64,000 nt of DNA from Neisseria dentiae (lineage in GTDB: Bacteria > Pseudomonadota > Gammaproteobacteria > Burkholderiales > Neisseriaceae). The stretch is taken from assembly GCF_014055005.1 (NCBI RefSeq), contig NZ_CP059570.1, positions 2,542,001-2,606,000 on the forward strand, given 5' to 3'. Every line of letters starts with the position of its first letter. Position 1 is the first letter of the stretch. Of the stretch, positions 35,437-44,870 are shown in pieces. Both the position numbers and the translations under genes were made by a program. The notes under the pieces are model-generated. The model did not search any database, was not told the origin of the DNA, and worked only from the letters and a program-made list of their open reading frames with translations.

Positions 35437-36652
35437 TTTCGTAATCCTTGATGAATTTGTTCAGTAGGAACAGGGCGACAATCAAAATCGCGATCGGAAT
35501 CAGCATAAAGTAAAACGCCTGCGCGCCGCCCACATGCTCGAACAGCATGCCGATAATCCGCGAGCCGAGCGTGCCGCCCAGCGCAGAGAAAATCACAATC
35601 AGGCCGGTCATCGAGCTGTGCATGCGCTGCGGCAGCGCCGACAGAGTGGCCGAGCTGATTAGCGGGTAAACCGGTGCGATAAACAGGCCGATTAAGGGGA
35701 AGATAAAGCCGATGGCGGGAATTTCGCTAAACGAATGAATCACTTTCGGGCCGGCGTTGAGCGCCTGCGGCAGCACGAAAGCCACGATGGCCGCCGCCGC
35801 CAGCAGACACACGGTCAAAAGGGCCAGCCAATGCACTTTTTTCACCGCCTGGCCGGCTAAGAAACGCCCCGCCGCCAGCGACAAAGCCAAAATGCTGGCC
35901 ATTTGCACGCTTAAGGTGTCGTTCAGCGACAAAACGCGTTCGTTAAAAGTGGGCAGCCAAGTCATGATGCCTTGTTCCACCATCACGAAGCAGAACGCGC
36001 TCAACACAAAGAAAATGGTAAGCGGCAGCGCCACCAGCTTCAGCATACCCATAAAATCATCGGCTAGGCTGCCTTCCGATTTGGGGATGTCCACATCCAC
36101 TTTGGTAAACAGCAGCAGCAAAAACGCCACCGCAATCAGGCCGGCCAGCAGCAGATACACGCGCAGCCAGGCGTTGGGGTCGGCCGCATCGAAAAACGCG
36201 GGAAACAGAAAATAAGCCGAAGCGATGCCGATCATGAAAAAGCCTTCGATCGAACTCATAAAGCTGTTGTGCTGCTCTTTGGTTTCGGTAAACAGGCCGA
36301 TCATCGAATACACCGACACCTTGATAAACGCAAACGACACGCCGATGCATAAAAATAAAACTTTCGACGCAGCGAAGCTGTTGCCGAAAAACATATATAA
36401 ACACGCGCCGAACACCACGGCCAGCGCCAGCAGCATACTGTTTTTATAACCGAATTTCGGCAGAAAAGAAGCCACGAAAAACGAAACGATGGCAATCGGC
36501 AGGTCTTTAAACGCCTCCAGAATGCTCGCTTCCGTTTCCGTAACACCATAATTGGCCAGCGATTGCTTGATCACAATGCCGACGCTGTTGAGCAATATCG
36601 CAAACACAAAATAATTGATAAACAGCGCAAGTTTGATACCGAGGTTTTTCAT
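35417..36652 (-). CDS. MFS sugar transporter, probably trehalose or a related sugar
   Basis: 411 residues with about 12 transmembrane helices typical of the major facilitator superfamily, starting MKNLGIKLALFINYFVFAIL. The central cytoplasmic loop (TKVDVDIPKSEGSLADD) separates the halves. It is closest in feel to the FucP/GlcP-type sugar:proton symporters (YPLISSATLSALPQR and GTLGSRIIGMLFEHVG near the end). Substrate is inferred from the overlapping trehalase gene; glucose or galactose are alternatives. It is divergent from metG, and the 200-base gap between them holds a DUS hairpin (36764-36793). Confidence 0.82.
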   Translation of the reverse strand: MKNLGIKLALFINYFVFAILLNSVGIVIKQSLANYGVTETEASILEAFKDLPIAIVSFFVASFLPKFGYKNSMLLALAVVFGACLYMFFGNSFAASKVLFLCIGVSFAFIKVSVYSMIGLFTETKEQHNSFMSSIEGFFMIGIASAYFLFPAFFDAADPNAWLRVYLLLAGLIAVAFLLLLFTKVDVDIPKSEGSLADDFMGMLKLVALPLTIFFVLSAFCFVMVEQGIMTWLPTFNERVLSLNDTLSVQMASILALSLAAGRFLAGQAVKKVHWLALLTVCLLAAAAIVAFVLPQALNAGPKVIHSFSEIPAIGFIFPLIGLFIAPVYPLISSATLSALPQRMHSSMTGLIVIFSALGGTLGSRIIGMLFEHVGGAQAFYFMLIPIAILIVALFLLNKFIKDYENAHQQN

Positions 36653-36763
36653 AAATAGCTCGCTTTGCAGGTTTATTGTTAAAAGTTATGCCAAAGCGGC
36701 TTTTCCGATAAAGAAAAGCCGCAGAGCGCAAGATTAGACTGTTTACTTGAGAAACAGTTTCAA

Positions 36764-36793
36764 AGGCCGTCTGAAAAACTTTTCAGACGGCCT
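36764..36793. repeat. DUS inverted repeat upstream of metG
   Basis: AGGCCGTCTGAA (36764-36775) and complement (36782-36793) in the leader between the divergent MFS gene and metG. Confidence 0.6.
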
Positions 36794-36854
36794 CATGCAC
36801 TTTATACGCTATAATTCCAAACTTTATAAATTTCCGTTTTTTCAAGCACCAACC

Positions 36855-38942
36855 ATGACCCAACGCAAAATCCTCGTAACCTCCGCCCTGCCGTATGCCA
36901 ACGGCAGCATCCACTTAGGCCACATGGTCGAACACATCCAAACCGACATCTGGGTGCGCTTTCAAAAACTGCGCGGCCACCAATGCCACTACTGCTGCGC
37001 CGACGACACCCACGGCACCCCCATCATGCTGGCGGCCGAAAAGCAAAACCTCACTCCCGAAGCCTTGATTGAAAAAGTGCACGCCGAGCATCTGGCCGAC
37101 TTCACTGGCTTTTATATCGGCTACGACAACTATTACAGCACCCACTCGCCCGAAAACAAACAGCTTTCCGAGCAAATCTATCTCGCCCTGAAAGCAAACG
37201 GCAAAATCGAAAGCCGCACCATCGAGCAGCTGTTCGACCCCGAAAAACAAATGTTCCTGCCCGACCGCTTCGTCAAAGGCGAATGCCCCAAATGCCACGC
37301 CAAAGACCAATACGGCGACAACTGCGAAGTGTGCGGCACCACTTATTCGCCCACCGAGCTGATTAACCCCTATTCCGCCGTATCCGGTGCCGCGCCCGTA
37401 TTGAAAGAATCCGAACACTTCTTCTTCAAACTCGGCGAATGCGCCGATTACCTGAAAGAATGGACTTCGGGCAGCACCACGCTGATTGACGGCCGCATCC
37501 AGCAACACTTGCAGCCCGAAGCGCTCAACAAAATGAAAGAATGGCTGCACCCCGACGAAAACGGCGAAGGCGGCTTATCCGACTGGGATATTTCCCGCGA
37601 CGCCCCCTATTTCGGCTTCGAAATCCCCGGCGCGCCCGGCAAATATTTCTATGTGTGGCTAGACGCGCCTGTCGGCTACATGGCCTCGTTCAAAAACCTG
37701 TGCAGCCGCATCGGCCTTGATTACGACGAATACTTTAAAGCCGGCAGCCAAACTGAGATGTACCACTTTATCGGCAAAGACATCCTCTATTTCCACGCCC
37801 TGTTCTGGCCCGCCATGCTCGAATTTTCCGGCCACCGCGCCCCCACCGGCGTGTTCGCCCACGGCTTTTTAACCGTCGACGGCCAAAAAATGTCCAAATC
37901 GCGCGGCACCTTCATCACCGCCCGCTCCTATCTCGACGGCAGCCTCAACCCCGAATGGATGCGCTACTACATCGCCGCCAAACTCAACAGCCGCATCGAA
38001 GACATCGATTTGAACCTGAACGACTTCATCGCCCGCGTCAACAGCGATTTGGTCGGTAAATACGTCAACATCGCCGCCCGTGCCGCCGGCTTTATCGCCA
38101 AACGCTTCGAAGGCCGTCTGAAAAACGTTGCCGGCAGCGAATTACTGGCCAAACTCGCCGCACAATCCGAAACCATCGCCGCCGACTACGAAACCCGCGA
38201 ATACGCCAAAGCCCTGCGCGAAATCATGGCGCTGGCCGACATCGTCAACGAATACGTCGACGCCAACAAACCGTGGGAGCTGGCCAAACAAGAAGGCCAA
38301 AGCGAACGCCTGCACCAAGTGTGCAGCGAGCTGATCAACGCCTTCGCCATGCTCACCGCCTACCTCGCGCCCGTGTTGCCGCAAACCGCGCAAAACGCCG
38401 CCAAGTTCCTGAATTTAGACAACCTCACCTGGGCCAACACCCGCGAAACCCTGTCTGAAAACCACACCATCAACCCATATCAACACCTGATGCAACGAGT
38501 GGAGCAAAAACAAGTGGACGACTTAATCGAAGCCAACAAACAAAGCATTCAGACGGCCTCTGCCGAAGCCGCACCGGCCGCAGAAAGCAGCCAATACACC
38601 CCCGTTGCCGAACAGGCAAGTTTCGACGACTTTATGAAAATCGATATGCGCGTGGCCAAAGTGCTCAACTGCCAAGCCGTAGAAGGCAGCACCAAACTGT
38701 TGAAATTCGACCTCGACTTCGGCTTCGAGCAGCGCGTGATTTTCTCCGGCATCGCCGCCAGCTACCCCAATCCCGCCGAGCTTAACGGCCGCATGGTGAT
38801 CGCCGTCGCCAACTTCGCCCCGCGCAAAATGGCCAAATTCGGCGTATCCGAAGGCATGATCCTGTCCGCCGCCGCCGCCGACGGCAAACTGAAGCTGTTG
38901 GATGTGGATGCCGGCGCGCAGCCGGGGGATAAGGTGGGTTAA
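36855..38942 (+). CDS. metG: Methionyl-tRNA synthetase
   Basis: Class I aminoacyl-tRNA synthetase charging tRNA-Met, 695 residues. The ATG at 36855 starts TQRKILVTSALPYANG. HIGH motif variant HLGH (about residue 20), four-Cys zinc knuckle (CPKCHAKDQYGDNCEVCG), KMSKS in GQKMSKSRGTF, anticodon-binding helical domain, and a C-terminal tRNA-binding OB fold beginning FDDFMKIDMRVAKVL that mediates dimerisation. Two coding DUS copies lie within it (GRLKN around 38112 and IQTAS around 38550). Followed by a MITE-like element. Confidence 0.97.
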   Translation: MTQRKILVTSALPYANGSIHLGHMVEHIQTDIWVRFQKLRGHQCHYCCADDTHGTPIMLAAEKQNLTPEALIEKVHAEHLADFTGFYIGYDNYYSTHSPENKQLSEQIYLALKANGKIESRTIEQLFDPEKQMFLPDRFVKGECPKCHAKDQYGDNCEVCGTTYSPTELINPYSAVSGAAPVLKESEHFFFKLGECADYLKEWTSGSTTLIDGRIQQHLQPEALNKMKEWLHPDENGEGGLSDWDISRDAPYFGFEIPGAPGKYFYVWLDAPVGYMASFKNLCSRIGLDYDEYFKAGSQTEMYHFIGKDILYFHALFWPAMLEFSGHRAPTGVFAHGFLTVDGQKMSKSRGTFITARSYLDGSLNPEWMRYYIAAKLNSRIEDIDLNLNDFIARVNSDLVGKYVNIAARAAGFIAKRFEGRLKNVAGSELLAKLAAQSETIAADYETREYAKALREIMALADIVNEYVDANKPWELAKQEGQSERLHQVCSELINAFAMLTAYLAPVLPQTAQNAAKFLNLDNLTWANTRETLSENHTINPYQHLMQRVEQKQVDDLIEANKQSIQTASAEAAPAAESSQYTPVAEQASFDDFMKIDMRVAKVLNCQAVEGSTKLLKFDLDFGFEQRVIFSGIAASYPNPAELNGRMVIAVANFAPRKMAKFGVSEGMILSAAAADGKLKLLDVDAGAQPGDKVG

Positions 38943-38962
38943 CAAGCAGCAACTGAATGCCT

Positions 38963-39207
38963 GAGACCTTTGCAAAAAAAACCAATTCAACCCTGAAAAG
39001 GTTTGTGCCTCGTCATTAGCTTCGCAAGTCCGCTGCGCTACCCCCGCGTAGGCGGGAATCCAGCCTTTAAACCATTAAGTATTTTATTTCAATAGTTTAC
39101 GAAAACGACTGGATTCCCGCCTACGCGGGGGTAGCGCAGCGGACTTGCGAAGCTAATGACGATGGTTGAATATTTCAGACGGCCTAAATGAATTTTGCAA
39201 AGGTCTC
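38963..39207. mobile_element. MITE-like element with large internal hairpin
   Basis: 245 bp from GAGACCTTTGCAAAA (38963) to its complement ending 39207, flanked on both sides by TGCCT, a possible 5-bp target duplication. It contains a perfect 53-bp inverted repeat and a DUS near its right end (about 39173-39184). It sits between metG and the restriction-modification locus, so the mod leader begins inside or just after it. Confidence 0.7.
39011..39161. repeat. Perfect 53-bp inverted repeat (dRS3-type core)
   Basis: Arms at 39011-39063 and 39109-39161 are exact complements, separated by a 45-base AT-rich spacer. The core CCCGCGTAGGCGGGAAT is of dRS3 type (ATTCCC...GGGAAT). Such repeats can be targets for recombination or phage integration in Neisseria. 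Confidence 0.8.
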
Positions 39208-39301
39208 TGCCTGTCTGAACGACAGGATCCGCTTAAAAACCAAAGGCTGACGTCCTTAAACGACGTCAGCCCCAAACTTTTCAGAAACTGGAGACGGAAC
39301 A

Positions 39302-41370
39302 ATGGCGAACCGAACCGAACCGAACCGAACCGAACCGAACCGAACCGAACCGAACCGAACCGAACCGAACCGAACCGAACCGAAATTATACACGAAAACC
39401 AAAATAATTTCAAACAGAACAAAATCTTACAATTAAAACAATTATTCCCCGAAATCTTTTGTGAAGAACAAATTGATTTTGAAAAACTCAAACTGGTGTT
39501 GGGCGAAGACAATCTTTGCGCCCAAAACGAACGCTATCAACTGGGCTGGGCAGGCAAATCCGATGCCTACCGCACCTTGCAATCGCCCACATTCAACACG
39601 CTTGCGCCCTGCGTTGCCGAAAGCGTAAATTTCCACGACACGCAAAACGTATTTATCGAAGCAGAAAATTTGGAAGCCCTGAAAATTCTGCAAAAATCTT
39701 ACGCGGGCAAAGTCAAAATGATTTACATCGACCCGCCCTACAACACAGGCAGCGACAGCTTTGTCTATCCCGACAAATTCGCCGAAACCCGCGACGAATA
39801 CGCCCGCCGCGTAGGCGACAAAGACCAAGACGGCTATTTATTGCGCGACGGCGCATTTGCCGGCGCGTGGCGCAAAAACAGCAAAGACAACGGACACTAT
39901 CACAGCAACTGGCTCTCCATGATGCTGCCGCGCCTGCATTTAGCAAAAACCCTGTTGCGCGAAGACGGAGTGATTTTTATCAGCATTGATGATAATGAAC
40001 AAGCGCAACTGAAATTGCTTTGCGATGAAGTGTTTGGGGCGGAGAATTTTGTGGCAACTCTGATTTGGAAAAATGGGCGAACTTCCGCAGCACATTTTAC
40101 GCATGAGCACGAAAACATTATTTGTTATGCAAAGAGTAAGGTTGAACTAGAGCTATTTAAATATGATGGTGAGGCATGCGTAACAGACCGAACTGTTAAA
40201 AAACCAAGTTCTAAAAACCCGTTATCAATCATTGAATTTCCAGCAGGAATAGAATTCGAGAGTGAAGATAAAGTTTTTCCTAATATTATTGGTGATAAAG
40301 AACCTATAAAAATAGTGAAAGGTAAATTTGAATCTAAAAATAGAAAACTTGCTCAACCAGTTTCATTAGAAGCCGCATGGACTATGGCGGATATGATAAG
40401 AAATTGGTTAAAAGGAGAAGAGGTTATTGATCAAAAAGGGCAAAAAGTTCGCCGTTTTTTCTTTAAATCAAATGGGGTACTGCAATATGAAAAAGAAAAA
40501 GGCACCTTTCATCCCAAAACAATTATTACGGAATTTACGACCAAACAAGGTAGCAATGTATTAATTGATTTACTGGAAGATCCGGTTTTTGACTTTCCCA
40601 AACCCCCATCGTTAGTTGCTTATTTAGTAAGTTTTGTTTGCTCTAATAAAAATGACCTAATCCTAGATTTCTTCTCCGGCTCCGGCACAACCGCCCACGC
40701 TGTAATGCAACTGAATGCCGAAGACGGCGGCAGCCGCCGTTATATTTGCGTGCAATTACCTGAAGAAACCGCCGAGAATTCCGAAGCGCGCAAAGCCGGT
40801 TTCGCCAATATCGCCGAAATTGCCAAAGAACGCATCCGCCGTGCAGGCGCGCAAATCCGTAGGTCGGGCATTGATACCCGACAAAACATGCCGTCTGAAA
40901 ATGCGGATACCGCTGCGGGCGCGGTGTCGGGCATCAATGCCCGACCTACGGTGGACACGGGTTTCAAAGTATTCAAATTAACCGAAAGCCATTTCAAACA
41001 ATGGCGCAGACCGCTTTCAGGCAGCCTGAACGAGCAGCAGCAATTGGCTTTGCTGGAAGAATTTCAAAATATCGTCTATGAAAACGCCGGCGTTGAAAAT
41101 ATGGCTTATGAATTGATGTTGCGCTTGGGCTTTGAATTAACGGACAGCATTGAATTTGCTGATAATGTGGTGTGGCTGAACAATGCCGCGCAAACACGCA
41201 AAACCGCGCTGTTGTTGGATACCGTCAATCAAGCGGTGTTGGACGAAGTGCGCGCCCAATCGCCCAAAAAAGTGTTTGTGCTGGATAAGGCGTTTGCAGG
41301 CGATGATGCGCTGAAAACCAATGCCGCCTTGCAGTTTAAAGACGCTGATATTGACTTTGAAACGCTGTAA
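39302..41370 (+). CDS. mod: Type III restriction-modification methyltransferase, phase variable (modD-like)
   Basis: Adenine methyltransferase of a Type III system. DPPY motif in MIYIDPPYNTGSD; the SAM-binding FxGxG motif as DFFSGSGTTAHAV lies after it, so beta class with the target recognition domain between (about 40030-40660, AT-rich and foreign-looking). The N-terminus is a tract of 15 CCGAA units (39310-39384), as known for neisserial modD. The ATG at 39302 has a good GGAGACGGAACA leader but is not in frame with the downstream body at this repeat number, so the gene is predicted OFF. The body frame is open through the repeat up to a weak TTG at 39166. Followed by res. Confidence 0.85.
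39310..39384 (+). repeat. Pentanucleotide tract (CCGAA)15, phase-variation switch
   Basis: Fifteen perfect CCGAA units just inside the mod coding start, preceded by one imperfect unit. Length change by slipped-strand mispairing shifts the frame: loss of one unit or gain of two would join ATG 39302 to the methyltransferase frame. Confidence 0.9.
40857..40951. repeat. Palindromic insertion with AT-DUS inside mod
   Basis: 19-bp perfect inverted arms (CCGTAGGTCGGGCATTGAT at 40857-40875 and complement at 40933-40951) flank ATGCCGTCTGAA at 40888-40899. It lies between the sequence for RAGAQIR and that for TVDTGFKVFKL, adding about 30 residues in frame to a spacer of the Mod protein. Confidence 0.7.
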
Positions 41371-41382
41371 CGGTGGTGCAAA

Positions 41383-44004
41383 ATGGAATTGAAGTTTGAA
41401 CAATTGGATTATCAGCACGACGCCGTTAATGCGGTGGTGCGTTTGTTTCAGGGCGAACCCAATCAAGAGCAAACCTTTGCTTTGCAATCGGATTTTTTGC
41501 CCGTTGTAGGCAATCGGCGCGTTTTGCCGTTGGACGAAATCGGCAAAAATTTAAACGAAGTGCAACAAGATTTCAGCCTGCAAAAAACGCAAATCGGCGA
41601 ACACGGCTTAAATTTTTCCGTGGAAATGGAAACGGGAACGGGCAAAACTTATGTGTATTTGCGGACGATTTTTGAATTGAACCGCAGATATGGTTGGCGG
41701 AAATTTGTGATTGTTGTGCCGAGTGTGCCGATTCGTGAAGGTGTGTTGCAAAGCATTCGCGCGATGACGGCGCATTTTCAGACGGCCTTTGACGGCGTGC
41801 ATTTTGCCCATTCGGTGTACAGCAGCGACCGTTTGAACCGCTTGCGCAGCTTTGCCACCGGCACGCATATCGATATTTTGATTATGAATATTGACGCCTT
41901 CAAAAAAGACGACAATGTGATTAACCGCGCCAATGAAAGCGGCGAAGCCCCCATATTGCAAATCAGCCAAACCCAGCCGATTGTGATTGTGGACGAACCA
42001 CAAAACATGGAAACCGATTTGGCAAAACAAGCGATTGATTCGTTAAACCCTTTGTTTGTGTTGCGTTATTCCGCCACGCACAAAAATCCGTATCACAAAA
42101 TTTACAGCTTAAATCCCGTGCAAGCCTATAACAAAAAATTGGTGAAGCAGATTGAAGTGGAACCTGTGTTGGCGCAAAACGATGTCAATGGCGCGTATGT
42201 GGTGTTGAAAGGATTTGTAGCAGGCAAGAAAAAATTAACCGCCGAAGTAGAAATTCATTTCAATGATAAAAAAGAAGTGAAAAAGAAAACGGTTAAGGTA
42301 TCTTCGGGCGATGATTTGTTTGATAAATCAGGCGGGAATGAAAGTTACCGGCACGGTTTTATTGTCAATGGCTTGGATGCGGAATCGGGCGAAATAACCT
42401 TATCAAACGGTCAAGTCATCACGCTGGGCGAAGACGATGATTTAATCCGCGACGAAATCATGAAAAAGCAGATGGAATGCGCGATTCAAGAGCATTTGAA
42501 AAAAGAGAAGCGTTTAAACCCGAAAGGGATTAAGGTTTTATCGTTGTTTTTTATTGATAAAGTGGCGAATTATCGTGAAAACGGCAAATTTGCGCGTTGG
42601 TTTGCGGAAATTTACGAGCGCGAAACGGGCGAAAGTGCAAACGGTGTGCATGACGGCTATTTTTCGCAAGACAAAGGCAAGGATAAAGACACCAACGGTA
42701 GCAGCAAGGCCGATGAAGACACTTACAATCTGATTATGAAAGATAAGGAAAAATTGTTGTCGTTTGACAGCAAATTGCGCTTTATTTTTTCGCATTCCGC
42801 GCTGAAAGAAGGCTGGGACAATCCGAATGTGTTTCAAATTTGTACGCTCAACGAAACGCGTTCGCCGATTAAAAAACGGCAGGAAATCGGGCGCGGTTTG
42901 CGTTTGGCGGTCAATCAAAAAGGCGAGCGGGTGCGCGATGACGGCGTGAATATTCTTACTGTGATTCCGAATGAAAGCTATGAAAGTTTTGCCGCCAATC
43001 TGCAAAAAGAGTATGAAGACGAATGCGGTATCCAATTTGGTAACGGTGGCGCGAAAAGGGCAAGCGACAGAACCCGGCAGACGTATCGCAAAGGTTTTAC
43101 GCTAGACCCTGAATTTTTGGCAATTTGGCAGAAATTGCAGCATAAAACGCGTTATGCGGTGCAGTTTGAGCGGGAAAAACTGATTCAGACGGCCTGCGAA
43201 AAAATCAAAGCGATGCCTGTTATCCAAAAGCCGCAGATTGTGGTGCAAAAGGCGGTGATTCACCAATCCCTGACGGACGGCATTTGGGGGGAGGAGCGCA
43301 ACAGCAGGGCGGGGCAAACCGATATTGATTGGGCTATTCCCGATATATTGCACGAGATCCAAAAGAAAACCCGGCTGACTCGGCAAACCGTGTTTGAGAT
43401 TCTGAGCCAATCGGGCAGAATCGGCGAAATCGGCAACAACCCTCAGCGGTTTATCGATTTGGTGTCCGAAAAAATCCAAACGGCCTTGCACGGCTTGATG
43501 ATTGAAGGTATCGAATATTTCAGAATGCCGGAAAGAGATGATGCGGTTTATCGGCAAAGCCTGGCCCGCTGGCAGGAGCTGGAACAATACGGTGCGGAGT
43601 TTTTCAAAAACCAATATACCTTTGAAATCAATCAGGAAGACGGCATAAAAAAAGAAAAAACCATTTTCGCCGACTATATCCCGCTGGATTCCGGAACAGA
43701 GAACCAATTTGCCCGCGATTGTGAAAGCCACGAAAATGTGAAGTTTTATTTTAAACTGCCCGAGTGGTTCAAAATTCCTACGCCCATCGGCAACTATAAC
43801 CCGGACTGGGCATTGGTGATGGAAAATCAGGAAAAAGTGTATTTCATTGCCGAAACGAAAAATACCGGCAAAGGCATACAGGAAGGTGTGGACATGGATA
43901 AATTGCACGAATCCGAGCAGCAGAAAATCCAATGTGCCAAACGGTGTTTCGAGGTGTTCGACGGGGTGAGTTACAGGGTGGTGGAGAAGGTGACAGAGTT
44001 ATAA
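41383..44004 (+). CDS. res: Type III restriction enzyme, helicase/nuclease subunit
   Basis: 873 residues. ATP-dependent translocase and nuclease acting with Mod. Walker A METGTGKTY (residues 82-90), Walker B/DExx as VDEPQ (about 203), SATHKNPYH (motif III-like), motif VI region QEIGRGLRLAVNQKGE, and a C-terminal PD-ExK nuclease: NPDWALV...VYFIAETKNTGKG. It starts 12 bases after the mod stop, so one operon; if mod is OFF, translation may depend on its own site (GGTGGTGC upstream is weak). Contains a coding DUS near 41777. No frameshift seen. Confidence 0.93.
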   Translation: MELKFEQLDYQHDAVNAVVRLFQGEPNQEQTFALQSDFLPVVGNRRVLPLDEIGKNLNEVQQDFSLQKTQIGEHGLNFSVEMETGTGKTYVYLRTIFELNRRYGWRKFVIVVPSVPIREGVLQSIRAMTAHFQTAFDGVHFAHSVYSSDRLNRLRSFATGTHIDILIMNIDAFKKDDNVINRANESGEAPILQISQTQPIVIVDEPQNMETDLAKQAIDSLNPLFVLRYSATHKNPYHKIYSLNPVQAYNKKLVKQIEVEPVLAQNDVNGAYVVLKGFVAGKKKLTAEVEIHFNDKKEVKKKTVKVSSGDDLFDKSGGNESYRHGFIVNGLDAESGEITLSNGQVITLGEDDDLIRDEIMKKQMECAIQEHLKKEKRLNPKGIKVLSLFFIDKVANYRENGKFARWFAEIYERETGESANGVHDGYFSQDKGKDKDTNGSSKADEDTYNLIMKDKEKLLSFDSKLRFIFSHSALKEGWDNPNVFQICTLNETRSPIKKRQEIGRGLRLAVNQKGERVRDDGVNILTVIPNESYESFAANLQKEYEDECGIQFGNGGAKRASDRTRQTYRKGFTLDPEFLAIWQKLQHKTRYAVQFEREKLIQTACEKIKAMPVIQKPQIVVQKAVIHQSLTDGIWGEERNSRAGQTDIDWAIPDILHEIQKKTRLTRQTVFEILSQSGRIGEIGNNPQRFIDLVSEKIQTALHGLMIEGIEYFRMPERDDAVYRQSLARWQELEQYGAEFFKNQYTFEINQEDGIKKEKTIFADYIPLDSGTENQFARDCESHENVKFYFKLPEWFKIPTPIGNYNPDWALVMENQEKVYFIAETKNTGKGIQEGVDMDKLHESEQQKIQCAKRCFEVFDGVSYRVVEKVTEL

Positions 44005-44039
44005 ATAAATTAATATCTTCATATGGTTATAAATAGGTC

Positions 44040-44068
44040 AGGCCGTCTGAAAAGTTTTCAGACGGCCT
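44040..44068 (+). terminator. DUS terminator after res
   Basis: AGGCCGTCTGAA (44040-44051) and complement (44057-44068), immediately followed by the next MITE-like element. Confidence 0.7.
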
Positions 44069-44235
44069 GAAACCTTTGCAAAAAAAGCCGTTTTAATCCT
44101 GAATTTATTTATATTTCGCCATACCCGGGCTTGACCCGAGTATCTCTTTTTCTTCTCAAACAAACAGATGCTCGGGTCAAGCCCGAGCATGACGCAAGCG
44201 TTTTAAGGTATCGAAAAGAATTTTGTAAAGGTCTC
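44069..44235. mobile_element. MITE-like element carrying two GGGTCAAGCCC palindromes
   Basis: 167 bp from GAAACCTTTGCAAAA to TTTTGTAAAGGTCTC. Inside, 44119-44143 and 44167-44193 hold inverted copies of the GTCATACTCGGGTCAAGCCC-type repeat. No coding capacity. It fills most of the 44005-44268 gap. Confidence 0.6.
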
Positions 44236-44268
44236 TGCCTGAAACCTTTATTGCCCTTACCCAATCAC

Positions 44269-44859
44269 TCACCCAAACAACTTACCCTGCGCCAATACGG
44301 CTCTCACCGGCGCGAAATCGCGGCGGTGTTCGGGCAGGGCGCCGAATTCGGCGAGGGCGGCGAGGTGGGCGGCGGTGCCGTAGCCTTTGTGTTTGTCGAA
44401 GCCGTATTGCGGGTAACGCGCGGCTAGGGCATACATTTCGGCGTCGCGTGCGGTTTTGGCGAGCACGGAGGCGGCGGAGATTTCGATGATTTTGCTGTCG
44501 CCTTTCACCACGGCTTCGGCGGCAATGCCTAAATTTTTCGGTACACGGTTGCCGTCTATCAGCACTTTCTGCGGCGGCACGGCCAAGCCTTGCACGGCGC
44601 GGGTCATGGCGAGCAGGGTGGCGTTTAGGATATTGAGTTCGGCGATTTCCTGCACATCGGCGCTGGCCACGCTCCAGGCGACGGCCTGCGCTTTGATTTG
44701 TGCGGCCAGTTCATTGCGCTTGTTTTCGCTGAGTTTTTTGGAATCGGTAAGGCCGGGCAGGTTGGGGCAGGGCGGCAGAATCACGGCGGCGGCAAATACG
44801 CTGCCCACCAAAGGGCCGCGCCCGGCTTCGTCGACGCCGGCGGTGAGAACGGTGTTCAT
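44269..44859 (-). CDS. rnhB: Ribonuclease HII
   Basis: Removes ribonucleotides and RNA primers from RNA:DNA hybrids. 196 residues, normal length. Catalytic Asp-Glu pair in GVDEAGRGPLVGSVFAAAVIL near the N-terminus, LTDSKKLSENKR, the third acidic residue in VLIDGNRVPK, and SVLAKTARDAEM. The start at 44859 lies 11 bases after the lpxB stop; the lpxB-rnhB pair is conserved in Neisseria and enterobacteria, so they form one minus-strand operon. Confidence 0.95.
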   Translation of the reverse strand: MNTVLTAGVDEAGRGPLVGSVFAAAVILPPCPNLPGLTDSKKLSENKRNELAAQIKAQAVAWSVASADVQEIAELNILNATLLAMTRAVQGLAVPPQKVLIDGNRVPKNLGIAAEAVVKGDSKIIEISAASVLAKTARDAEMYALAARYPQYGFDKHKGYGTAAHLAALAEFGALPEHRRDFAPVRAVLAQGKLFG

Positions 44860-44870
44860 GCGGTTATCTT

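Noticed and set aside
39166..39301. TTG 39166 as the start of mod
   Set aside because: It lies within the MITE-like element, encodes DUS-derived SDGL sequence and has no ribosome site; ATG 39302 with GGAGACGGAACA is better, implying an OFF phase.
39301..39390. CRISPR or satellite array
   Set aside because: The unit is five bases inside a mod coding start, the known phase-variation design; there are no spacers.
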